Shown piece after piece: positions 1 to 5,678 of a stretch of DNA of 14,658 bases. The notes under the pieces are model-generated. The model ran no database searches. It saw nothing but the letters and a program-made list of their open reading frames with translations, and was not told the DNA's origin. Source of the stretch: an uncultured Oscillospiraceae bacterium (GTDB lineage Bacteria > Bacillota > Clostridia > Oscillospirales > Oscillospiraceae); assembly GCA_934533005.1 (NCBI GenBank), contig CAKTBC010000045.1:1-14658 (forward strand), in the 5' to 3' direction. Position 1 is the stretch's first letter, and each line of letters opens with the position of its first letter. The position numbers and the translations under genes were made by a program.

Positions 1-75
1 GATAAGGCCCTGCTGGATGAAGCGCCGGAGGAGGATTCCCCCGATAAGGAGAAATCCCGGAGTGTTGAACGCTAA
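1..75 (+). CDS. 3' end of an unidentified gene (partial)
   Basis: Frame 1 is open from the window edge to a TAA at 73-75 and gives a 24-residue tail that is very rich in Asp, Glu and Lys (DEAPEEDSPDKEK in the middle). A charged, low-complexity C-terminus fits many proteins and does not identify a family. The only support for coding is the open frame, which is short, so it could be chance. The next gene-like element starts 138 bases downstream behind its own promoter, so this fragment and the transposase remnant are probably separate units. Confidence 0.3.
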   Translation, partial: DKALLDEAPEEDSPDKEKSRSVER

Positions 76-144
76 GAATATCTTAAGTAGAGTCCCCTCC
101 GCAACCAAAAAAGCATTGATATTACTGCATTTCCAGACAAAATA

Positions 145-153
145 TGCTATAAT
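145..153 (+). promoter_or_regulatory. Extended -10 promoter of the transposase remnant
   Basis: TGCTATAAT is a perfect TATAAT with the TGn extension, about 60 bases upstream of the remnant's start codon. The hexamer 17 bases upstream (CTGCAT) is a poor -35, which is tolerated when the extended -10 is present. It lies in an A/T-rich stretch that contrasts with the GC-rich surroundings. Confidence 0.5.
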
Positions 154-213
154 AACTGCACGGGAATAATGTCAAAAGTCAGAAAAAGGCGTGCAGTTTT
201 GGAGGGTGCGGGT

Positions 214-405
214 ATGTATCGTATGAACAGACAGATGCGGATTGAGGATTTCGTGTTTCCTTATGGCCAGCTGGATAAGAACAACGAGTGGGTGAAGCTG
301 GCGGATTTGGTGCCTTGGGATGAAGCGGAGGAGGTCTATGCCAGGCAGTTTGTGAACAATGGCCATCCGGCACATCCTGCCAGGATTGCTTTGGGTGCGC
401 TCATC
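214..405 (+). pseudogene. Truncated IS5/IS1182-like transposase, N-terminal remnant
   Basis: ATG at 214 is preceded by GGAGG at 201-205 with 8 bases of spacing; the same frame is open from 169, but that start has no ribosome binding site. The first 64 residues read like the N-terminus of transposases with the InsH/DUF772 N-terminal domain: an MYR start, an EDF..P.GQL segment, W-V-K-L, a V-P-W-(D/E)-E-A-E-E-x-Y segment and an A-L-G-A-L-I helix. After ALGALI the frame runs into unrelated sequence (an Arg/Cys/Pro-rich tail to the stop at 478-480) that lies antisense to the end of the DUF624 gene. The DDE catalytic domain is entirely missing, so this is an inactive relic. The join lies within GCTCATC at 399-405, which suits both the transposase frame and the adjacent terminator hairpin. 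Family assignment is from recall of the N-terminal pattern; the exact IS is not known. Confidence 0.75.
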
Positions 406-423
406 CGATCGAAACGGATGAGC
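399..423 (-). terminator. Terminator hairpin of the ROK-SGNH-DUF624 operon, U-tract lost
   Basis: GCTCATCCG at 399-407 pairs perfectly with CGGATGAGC at 415-423 around a 7-base loop, 10 bases past the DUF624 stop on the minus strand. A near copy at 9949-9983 (32 of 35 bases identical) continues into CGCTTTTT. Here the corresponding bases are replaced by GCAC and transposase sequence, so the minus-strand transcript has no U-run after the stem. Termination is probably weakened. Confidence 0.6.
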
Positions 424-433
424 CGCTGTTTCC

Positions 434-1090
434 TTATTTGTCCTTTTCTGCGGCCGTGCTGTTCTCCTTCTCCGGGGTGATCCCCGCGCCGTGTTTTTTG
501 AACGCGGGCTCGGTGAAGAGCGACCAGAGCAGCATCAGCACAGCCGGCATAAACGCAAGCGGGAATATCCACTGCACGCTCAGCCGCGCGATCTCCGCCG
601 TCATCAGCACGAGCACAACGGTCGACGGCAGATGAGCCACGGCGAGCTTCAGCGCTGTTTTGTTCAGCGCACCGAAGCCGAGCTTGCAGCGCGAGAGGAT
701 CGGAAATACCCAGCACGCTGCACCGAGCGGCAGCACCAGCGCGACATAGTACGCCGCGCCCGCCGCACCGGCGGATGGCGTTTCGGCACCATACTGCCGC
801 AGCAGCGCGAGCATCCAAAGCCCCAGCGCGGCGACCGCGCCCCACAGCAGCGTCAGCAGCGCGCCCGGCACGAGTTCATTTTTGAATGTGCGGAAAAAGC
901 GCTCGTAGGGCCGGGGCATTTTATAGCGTATGCAGCGCACGACACTATCATAGAGCGCCGTCGTCGCCGCGCCCAGCGTCAGCACAGGGATGCTGCACAA
1001 AAGCCACAGCACGCTCAGCGCCAGAATGTCCGTCAGCGTGTTCAGAGCCCGCCAGAGCCAGCCCTGATAACGGAATATGCGGCCGAACAT
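434..1090 (-). CDS. YesL/DUF624 family membrane protein
   Basis: This 218-residue protein has about five predicted membrane segments (near residues 20-42, 75-97, 112-132, 147-169 and 172-193) and a short charged tail. The N-terminal part shows the DUF624 (YesL) pattern: a gly-aromatic start, an L-W-L-L-C-S-I-P-(V/I)-x-T-x-G-A-(A/S)-T-T-A-L-Y segment at 29-47, and a basic P-x-x-x-F-F-R-T-F-K stretch near 61-70. Length fits the family, usually a little over 200 residues. The molecular function of DUF624 is not established; members often sit beside CUT1 sugar ABC transporters in Firmicutes, as here. The ATG at 1088-1090 overlaps the stop of the SGNH gene by one base (TGATG), implying translational coupling. 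An in-frame TTG one codon upstream is possible but less likely. It is the last gene of the minus operon. Confidence 0.85.
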   Translation of the reverse strand: MFGRIFRYQGWLWRALNTLTDILALSVLWLLCSIPVLTLGAATTALYDSVVRCIRYKMPRPYERFFRTFKNELVPGALLTLLWGAVAALGLWMLALLRQYGAETPSAGAAGAAYYVALVLPLGAACWVFPILSRCKLGFGALNKTALKLAVAHLPSTVVLVLMTAEIARLSVQWIFPLAFMPAVLMLLWSLFTEPAFKKHGAGITPEKENSTAAEKDK

Positions 1091-1731
1091 CAAGTCAGCT
1101 CACGCACCACCGGCGCGAGCGCATCGGCAAGCTGACGATGCCCGCGGCGGCTGAGGTGCATATAGTCCACGGTGTTGAACTCCGCCACGCCTTCGGCGTC
1201 AAGGAACGCCCAGCCGTGCGCTTCGCACCGGCGGCGGTACTCCTCCGCCACGCCCATGGATGTTGCGTGGCAGGACGCGCCCATGGCGGGGTCGTTATGT
1301 CCCGCGCCGATGTGCGGCGGCGCTACGATGAGAAGATTCGGCTTTCCGCCGCGCCACGCGGCGACGGTCTCCGCTTTCATGGCAAGGCGCTCCATGCCGA
1401 TGCCGATGCACGCCGGGCTCGCGTTGAAGCGCTCCTTCGTGTCGTTCGTGCCGAGCATGATGATCAGCAGATCGACCGGCTCGTGCGTCATCAGCGTGGA
1501 ATAGATCACATCCAGCCCGGACATGCACTCGTGCAGCGGGTCGGGAAATACGGTCGTCCGGCCGGAAAGTCCCTCTTCCAGCACGAGATACTCTTCGCCC
1601 AGCGCCTTCTGCAAAAGGCACGTCCAGCGCTCGTCCTCGTTGAAGCGGTCGGTATGGCCGGCGGTATCGTTGGGATCGGCGCAGTAGCCATGGGTGTTGG
1701 AATCGCCAAAGCAGACAATGTGTTTTTTCAT
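1090..1731 (-). CDS. SGNH/GDSL hydrolase, MsAcT/arylesterase-like
   Basis: This 213-residue protein has all SGNH blocks: G-D-S-N at 9-12 with nucleophile Ser11, block II E-E-G-L-S-G-R-T-T at 52-60, block III G-T-N-D at 94-97 with Asn96, and the catalytic Asp189-x-x-His192. The stretch I-I-M-L-G-T-N-D-T-K and the R-W-T motif resemble Mycobacterium smegmatis acyltransferase MsAcT and related cytoplasmic arylesterases and acetyl-xylan esterases, which hydrolyse or transfer acyl groups. There is no signal peptide, so it should act in the cytoplasm. It lies 28 bases after the ROK-like gene and overlaps DUF624 by one base. AAGGAG sits 7 bases before the ATG. From its position in a sialic-acid locus, a role in removing O-acetyl groups from imported sialic acid is a reasonable inference, but the substrate cannot be read from the sequence. 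Confidence 0.85.
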   Translation of the reverse strand: MKKHIVCFGDSNTHGYCADPNDTAGHTDRFNEDERWTCLLQKALGEEYLVLEEGLSGRTTVFPDPLHECMSGLDVIYSTLMTHEPVDLLIIMLGTNDTKERFNASPACIGIGMERLAMKAETVAAWRGGKPNLLIVAPPHIGAGHNDPAMGASCHATSMGVAEEYRRRCEAHGWAFLDAEGVAEFNTVDYMHLSRRGHRQLADALAPVVRELT

Positions 1732-1759
1732 GCGCGTTCTCCTTATAATAAATGTTTTT

Positions 1760-3142
1760 TTATTTCCGAAGCTCGGGCAAAGACGCGGCAGCGGCGGATT
1801 GGCCGACGCGGCGGAACTTCTCGTCCGGCAGAGCGAGATGGATGCAGTCTGCCAGGTCGCTGTACTCGTCGCACAGCACGCGCTCGCACTCTTCTATCAC
1901 GAGCTCGCCGCCGGCCCCGGACATGACGCGCCCGAGCAGCAGCACGTGGCGGAAGTGGTACATATCATGATACAGAGCGAGCGAATGCGCCAGATATACG
2001 CCGACGCTGCGGTATATCGCGGCGGCGCGGAGGTCGCCCTCTTCCATGAGTTTCTGCACGACCTTGAGCTTTTCGGCCGGGGACAGGCTGCTGTCCAGCG
2101 CGATGCCCGCCGCCGGGGCAAGCTTGATAACGCCGTCCTGCGAGAAGTATTTTACACCGCAGCCGATGTCCAGCGACCATTCGTCCTGCATCGCCTCGGG
2201 GTTTGCGTCCACCGGGATGAACGCCAGCTCGTTGAGCCAGCCGGTGATGTATCCGTTCTCGTCAACATAGCCGCCCGCCTCGCTCGTACCCATGGCAATG
2301 CCGAGGATGTTCGTGTCCTCCAGACTGATCGCCCCGGCGAGCGCCGTAACATCGCCGTCGTTGAAAATGCAGAACGGCACATCGCCGAACGTATCGGTGA
2401 TGGCGCGGATGTATATATCCTTGACCTTTGCGTCAAACAGACCCTGCGGCACCTTGAGGAAAAGCGACGCGTTCATGGTGCGGTTATTGATGTATACGCC
2501 GGCGCTCGACACGCCCACCGCGTCCACGCGAGGCATATGCTCTGCCGCCGTCCGGAGCGCAGCGACGATGCCGTCGTAGTGATAGTCCGGGTCCGCTGTC
2601 GTCTTGGGAAACCACACGACCTCCTCGGAATACACGGTCTCGCCGTCTACGACGGCGGAGACCTTCCGGTCGCTTCCGCCCGCATCAAAGCCGATGCGGC
2701 AGCCGTCAAAGTGTCCGCCCGCGGGCCGGGGCGAATCCTTTGCCTCCGGCAGCGTGTCGGTATAGACGACCTCGAACGGTCTTTCATATATATTGGAGAA
2801 GTAGTCCCAGTCAAACGCCTGGCAGCCGTCCGCACTGAAGCATTCGCGGATGTACGTGTACATATCGTGATCGCCGCTGATGTATACGCGCCAGCCGCCC
2901 TTCATCCACAGTATGGATTTGACGAGACGGCGGATATAATACCGGTCCGCTTCGAGCCGGTCAGGTGTACCGTGCAGGAACGTGCGAACCGATGCCATCT
3001 CACCGCCGCTGCGCTCCACGGCAATGCCGATGGGCTTTTTCGCCGATGCAAGAAAGGCGTGATTGAACTTATAGAGCGGGAAGAAACTGCTGTCAAGCTC
3101 CGGAAGATTTTGAACGTTTGCTTCAATTCCAAGATAGTTCAT
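1760..3142 (-). CDS. Atypical ROK-fold sugar kinase-like protein with N-terminal extension
   Basis: This protein has 460 residues, against about 290-320 for single-domain ROK kinases. The first 150 residues match nothing I recognise. A ROK/ASKHA core follows: the phosphate-binding D-A-G-G-S-D-R-K at 153-160, F-N-D-G-D-V-T-A-L-A-G at 260-270 with the presumed catalytic Asp262, and G-T-S-E-A-G-G-Y at 285-292. The segment N-E-L-A-F-I-P-V-D at 304-312 aligns with the canonical G-E-I-G-H-x-P-V-D, but the sugar/zinc His is Phe308. The C-x-C-G-x-x-G-C zinc motif is absent; only Cys328 lies nearby. In this locus a ManNAc or GlcNAc kinase would be expected, but these losses make substrate and even activity uncertain. 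The start is ATG 3140-3142, because GGAGG at 3152-3156 sits at the right spacing for it. An in-frame GTG at 3149-3151 directly abuts that ribosome binding site. It is the first gene of the minus operon. Confidence 0.75.
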   Translation of the reverse strand: MNYLGIEANVQNLPELDSSFFPLYKFNHAFLASAKKPIGIAVERSGGEMASVRTFLHGTPDRLEADRYYIRRLVKSILWMKGGWRVYISGDHDMYTYIRECFSADGCQAFDWDYFSNIYERPFEVVYTDTLPEAKDSPRPAGGHFDGCRIGFDAGGSDRKVSAVVDGETVYSEEVVWFPKTTADPDYHYDGIVAALRTAAEHMPRVDAVGVSSAGVYINNRTMNASLFLKVPQGLFDAKVKDIYIRAITDTFGDVPFCIFNDGDVTALAGAISLEDTNILGIAMGTSEAGGYVDENGYITGWLNELAFIPVDANPEAMQDEWSLDIGCGVKYFSQDGVIKLAPAAGIALDSSLSPAEKLKVVQKLMEEGDLRAAAIYRSVGVYLAHSLALYHDMYHFRHVLLLGRVMSGAGGELVIEECERVLCDEYSDLADCIHLALPDEKFRRVGQSAAAASLPELRK

Positions 3143-3197
3143 GCTGCGCACCCTCCAAATATAGAATATTTACCGGCGTGTCAAGCGAGGCAAGGGT

Positions 3198-3226
3198 ATT
3201 ATATCATGGCTTTCCGCGGCTGTCAC
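3198..3226 (-). promoter_or_regulatory. Promoter of the ROK-like operon
   Basis: On the minus strand GTGACA (3221-3226) and a perfect TATAAT (3198-3203) are separated by 17 bases. This is a strong sigma-A-type match and predicts a transcript start near 3191, about 50 bases before the ATG. The palindromes at 3243-3254 and 3265-3277 lie upstream of its -35. Confidence 0.7.
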
Positions 3227-3242
3227 TAAGAAAAGCGAAAAA

Positions 3243-3254
3243 TATTTCGAAATA
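3243..3254. promoter_or_regulatory. 12-bp perfect palindrome in the divergent region
   Basis: TATTTCGAAATA is a perfect palindrome between the two divergent promoters, 17 bases upstream of the minus promoter's -35. It shares the half-site character (TTTC/GAAA) of the 13-bp element 10 bases away, but with the halves in inverted order. It could be a second regulator site or a variant half-site arrangement; no function can be proved here. Confidence 0.35.
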
Positions 3255-3262
3255 AAATATAC

Positions 3263-3291
3263 TTGAAAATTATTTTCTTTAATGTTACCAT
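3263..3291 (+). promoter_or_regulatory. Candidate promoter of the AGE epimerase operon
   Basis: TTGAAA (3263-3268) and TACCAT (3286-3291) are spaced by 17 bases, about 70 bases before the epimerase ATG. The -10 is poor (4 of 6), and CATAAT at 3289-3294 or 3300-3305 could serve instead. The -35 overlaps the palindrome at 3265-3277, so a protein bound there would compete with polymerase. Confidence 0.35.
3265..3277. promoter_or_regulatory. Putative RpiR operator, copy 1 (GAAAATTATTTTC)
   Basis: This 13-bp palindrome has arms GAAAAT and ATTTTC around a central T. An identical copy is at 5453-5465 and a one-mismatch copy at 5550-5562; copies 1 and 2 share TGAAAATTATTTTCTT over 16 bases. It sits in the control region between the ROK-like operon and the epimerase operon. 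RpiR-family regulators commonly bind palindromes with GAAA and TTTC halves, so assignment to the RpiR product encoded at 4583-5446 is an inference. Confidence 0.5.
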
Positions 3292-3361
3292 AATGCCAGC
3301 ATAATGCTACGAATGAATGCCAGACCCGCTGAAACCAACAAATCGGAAAGGGGCGTTTACG

Positions 3362-4564
3362 ATGGATAAGCAAAAACTGCAGAGCGCGCGGGAGTGGATA
3401 CAGTCCGAGCTGAAAAAGAGCATCGATTTCTGGCTCAAAAACGGCATGGACGAGATCAACGGCGGAGTATACACCTGCCTGGACCGCAAGGGCGATATCT
3501 ATTCCACAGACAAAAGCGTATGGATGCAGGGGCGCTGCGGCTGGATCTTCGCGTACCTCTGCCATGTTTACGGCGTACGCGAGGAGTGGCTGCGCGCATC
3601 GAAAAGCTGTCTCGACTTTATGGAGGAGCACTGCATAAACCGCGCCGCCGGGAACAGGATGTACTTTACCGTCACCGCCGAGGGCGCGCCGCTCCGCCAG
3701 CGCCGGTACTGCTTCTCCGAGGCATTTTACGCCATGGCGAACGCGGAGTATTACGGCGTGACCGGCGAGCGGGAGCATCTCGAGCGCGCCCGGCGCGCGT
3801 ATGACCTCTACTGGGATCTCAACCACGGCATGCCCGACCCGACCGGCCTCGGCCCGAAGACCGAGCCCGCCACGCGCACGGGGCGCGCCTTCGGCATCCC
3901 GATGATCTATCTCAACGTTACCGCCGTGATGCAGCGCGTCGATCCGGAGAACGCGGCGCTCTACGCCGAGCGCGCCGCGGCCTGCGTGGACGATATTTTC
4001 CGCTACCATGTCCACCCGGAGCTCCGGTGCGTGCTGGAAAACGTTGCGGTTGACGGCACAGCGAGATTGTATTACACTGAGGGGCGAATTGTTAACCCAG
4101 GGCATGACATCGAGGGCGTGTGGTTCCTGCTGGAATACGCGCGCAAAACCGGCGACGCGGCGCTTGTCGCCAAGGCGGAGGAAATATTCAACTGGGCGAT
4201 AACCGCCGGATGGGACAAGGAATACGGCGGGCTGCTGTACTTTGTTGACGCGCTCGGCAAGCCGCCCGAGGCATATGAGCACGATATGAAGCTCTGGTGG
4301 CCGCATGACGAGATCCTCATCTCCTCGCTCATGCTCTATAAGGACACAGGCAAGGAAGAATACCTCGACTGGTTTTACACCACGCTCGACTACTGCAAGG
4401 CGCATTTTGCCGACAGTGCGTACGGCGAGTGGTACGGGTATCTCCGCCGCGACGGAAAACCGACCGAGCCTTCGACCAAGGGCTCAACGTTCAAGGGGCC
4501 GTTCCATCTGCCGCGCATGCTCATCATGACAGACCGGATGGCGGGGGAATTGCTCGCGAAATAA
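3362..4564 (+). CDS. N-acylglucosamine 2-epimerase (AGE/RnBP family)
   Basis: This 400-residue protein has the length and the all-helical repeat pattern of AGE enzymes, which form an (alpha/alpha)6 barrel and interconvert ManNAc and GlcNAc without phosphorylation. Recognisable segments are W-M-Q-G-R-C-G-W near 57-64, N-P-G-H-D-I-E-G with His248, W-W-P-H-D-E with His315, and K-G-P-F-H-L-P-R with His382. His248 and His382 are the residues reported as catalytic in the pig renin-binding protein. In this locus it would take the ManNAc released by NanA and give GlcNAc, as in the Bacteroides-type pathway. The start is ATG 3362, with GGAAAGGGG about 9 bases upstream; the frame is open from 3317 but that start lacks a binding site. 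The RpiR gene follows 18 bases downstream in the same operon. Other AGE members act on cellobiose or mannose, but the neighbours argue for N-acyl sugars. Confidence 0.88.
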   Translation: MDKQKLQSAREWIQSELKKSIDFWLKNGMDEINGGVYTCLDRKGDIYSTDKSVWMQGRCGWIFAYLCHVYGVREEWLRASKSCLDFMEEHCINRAAGNRMYFTVTAEGAPLRQRRYCFSEAFYAMANAEYYGVTGEREHLERARRAYDLYWDLNHGMPDPTGLGPKTEPATRTGRAFGIPMIYLNVTAVMQRVDPENAALYAERAAACVDDIFRYHVHPELRCVLENVAVDGTARLYYTEGRIVNPGHDIEGVWFLLEYARKTGDAALVAKAEEIFNWAITAGWDKEYGGLLYFVDALGKPPEAYEHDMKLWWPHDEILISSLMLYKDTGKEEYLDWFYTTLDYCKAHFADSAYGEWYGYLRRDGKPTEPSTKGSTFKGPFHLPRMLIMTDRMAGELLAK

Positions 4565-4582
4565 AAAGCACAGGAGAAGCGT

Positions 4583-5446
4583 ATGGAGCAGGGCAGCACA
4601 AACGTATTTGAGCGGATCAGTGCGGAGTATTATAATCTCACCACCGCAGAAAAAAAGGCGGCGGATTATGTGCTGTCGCACCAGAGAAAAACGCAGGACA
4701 TGAGCATAACCGAGCTCGCCGCAGCAAGCGGCGTGGCGGAGGCGACCGTATCTCGCTTCTGCCGCCGCCTGGGGTGCAAGGGGTATAACGCCTTTCGTCT
4801 CGCCATTGCCAACTCCACCGCCCAGCGCCCGCAGCAGCTCAACCCTCTCTCGGGCGAGGTGCTCGACGACGACAGCTTTTCGGATGTCTGCAAGAAGCTT
4901 TATACCGCCAATGTCAGCGCCATGACGCAGACACTTGAGCTTGTCCGCCCGGAGGATTATATCCGCGCGGCGGATCTCCTGGAAGAGGCGGATCGGGTGC
5001 TGTGCATGGGTCAGGGCGGCTCGATGATCATCGCGATGGAGGCGGCGCACCTCTTCTCCACCGCGAGCGGAAAGTTTATTTCCGTAACCGATTCCCATAT
5101 GCAGACCATCGCCATCGCCACCGCCGGAGAAAACGACGTCATTCTCTTCTTCTCCTATTCCGGCGCAACAAAGGATCTGATCCAGACGATCTCCTATGCC
5201 CGCGAGCGCGGTCTGCGCTCCATCCTTGTCACACATTTTGCCAATTCTCCCGGCGCGGATCTGGCGGATGTGACGCTGCTGTGCGGCGCGGACGAAAGTC
5301 CCCTGCAGCTCGGCTCCGTCGGCGCGAGGATCGCGCAGATGTATCTTATGGACGTGCTCTTTTCCGAGCTCTGCCGCCGCAATCTGGATGAGTGCCGCCA
5401 AAGCCGCGCCCGCATTGCCGCCGCACTCGCGGAAAAGCACCTGTGA
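4583..5446 (+). CDS. RpiR/MurR family transcriptional regulator (HTH + SIS)
   Basis: This 287-residue protein has the usual family length. The N-terminal winged HTH_6 domain covers about residues 1-80, with the helix-turn-helix around 41-62 (S-I-T-E-L-A-A-A-S-G-V-A-E-A-T-V-S-R-F-C) and the typical G-C-K-G-Y-N-A-F-R tail. A SIS phosphosugar-binding domain covers about 125-262, with G-Q-G-G-S at 143-147 and S-Y-S-G-A-T-K-D at 191-198. RpiR regulators sense a sugar phosphate through the SIS domain; in sialic-acid loci the ligand is often ManNAc-6-P or GlcNAc-6-P. Here the effector is unknown. AGGAGA lies 6 bases before the ATG, 18 bases after the epimerase stop. The shared palindromes at 3265, 5453 and 5550 flank this gene and are its likely operators. 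Confidence 0.92.
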   Translation: MEQGSTNVFERISAEYYNLTTAEKKAADYVLSHQRKTQDMSITELAAASGVAEATVSRFCRRLGCKGYNAFRLAIANSTAQRPQQLNPLSGEVLDDDSFSDVCKKLYTANVSAMTQTLELVRPEDYIRAADLLEEADRVLCMGQGGSMIIAMEAAHLFSTASGKFISVTDSHMQTIAIATAGENDVILFFSYSGATKDLIQTISYARERGLRSILVTHFANSPGADLADVTLLCGADESPLQLGSVGARIAQMYLMDVLFSELCRRNLDECRQSRARIAAALAEKHL

Positions 5447-5452
5447 CCGGCT

Positions 5453-5465
5453 GAAAATTATTTTC
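5453..5465. promoter_or_regulatory. Putative RpiR operator, copy 2 (GAAAATTATTTTC)
   Basis: It is identical to copy 1 and begins 7 bases after the RpiR stop codon. It is 97 bases upstream of copy 3, a spacing that would permit looping between two bound dimers at the binding-protein promoter. It also lies between the rpiR coding end and its weak terminator hairpin. Confidence 0.5.
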
Positions 5466-5474
5466 TTCTCCCCT

Positions 5475-5502
5475 CCCCCGGAGAGCGCACCGCTCCCGGG
5501 GG
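5475..5502 (+). terminator. Weak hairpin after the RpiR gene
   Basis: CCCCCGGAGAGCG (5475-5487) pairs with CGCTCCCGGGGG (5491-5502) with one bulge and a 3-base loop. The stem is strong, but the bases after it (ATTCGTATGC) are not a U-run. It may slow or partly stop transcripts from the epimerase-rpiR operon rather than end them cleanly. Confidence 0.4.
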
Positions 5503-5522
5503 ATTCGTATGCTTCGGTTTGC

Positions 5523-5560
5523 AAAAAATCTTCTTTGTTTAATCTTAAAGAAAATTTTTT
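5523..5560. repeat. A/T-rich inverted repeat upstream of the binding-protein promoter
   Basis: Arms at 5523-5536 and 5547-5560 are inverted copies of 14 bases with one mismatch and a 10-base loop. Read on the plus strand the right arm ends in a T-run, so it could act as a second terminator for the rpiR transcript. The right arm also overlaps operator copy 3. Which role applies cannot be decided from sequence. Confidence 0.45.
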
Positions 5561-5562
5561 TC
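5550..5562. promoter_or_regulatory. Putative RpiR operator, copy 3 (GAAAATTTTTTTC)
   Basis: It matches the 13-bp element at 12 of 13 positions and ends 9 bases before the -35 of the binding-protein promoter. An A/T-rich region could give such a match more easily than the others, so this copy is weaker evidence than copies 1 and 2. Confidence 0.4.
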
Positions 5563-5571
5563 AGAAATCTA

Positions 5572-5600
5572 TTGACATTGGCAGGGGCTTTGGTTAATAT
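5572..5600 (+). promoter_or_regulatory. Promoter of the sialic-acid ABC transporter/nanA operon
   Basis: A perfect TTGACA (5572-5577) and TAATAT (5595-5600) are spaced by exactly 17 bases. The predicted start near 5607 gives a leader of about 70 bases before the ATG at 5679. The leader contains a small stem (CAGCGGC/GCCGTTG, 5621-5637) and a strong AAGGAGG at 5665-5671. Confidence 0.75.
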
Positions 5601-5678
5601 GATGGTGGAAAGAGGAAATTCAGCGGCGTGAGCCGTTGAAATAACGAAACCTGAACAAAATGTTTAAGGAGGCACATC

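Noticed and set aside
406..480. Continuation of the transposase frame as real protein
   Set aside because: After ALGALI the residues derive from the terminator hairpin and the antisense end of the DUF624 gene, with no transposase similarity.
886..1926. 346-codon open frame on the plus strand opposite the SGNH gene
   Set aside because: It is Arg/Ala/His-rich with no domain; the SGNH catalytic blocks are intact on the other strand.
3149..3151. GTG as start of the ROK-like protein
   Set aside because: GGAGG directly touches this GTG with no spacing, while it is correctly placed for the ATG three codons further in.
1694..3229. 511-codon open frame on the plus strand opposite the ROK-like gene
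   Set aside because: It is a shadow of the ROK-like gene. It has no ribosome binding site and no domain, while the minus strand has ASKHA motifs and a promoter.
3289..3323. Direct repeats CATAATGC and ATGCCAG before the epimerase gene, considered as a CRISPR-like or regulator array
   Set aside because: Copies are too short, too few and unevenly spaced. No repeat-spacer pattern exists anywhere in the window.
3170..4405. 411-codon open frame on the minus strand opposite the epimerase
   Set aside because: The plus-strand frame carries conserved AGE motifs and catalytic His residues; the antisense frame has none and runs through the divergent promoter region.
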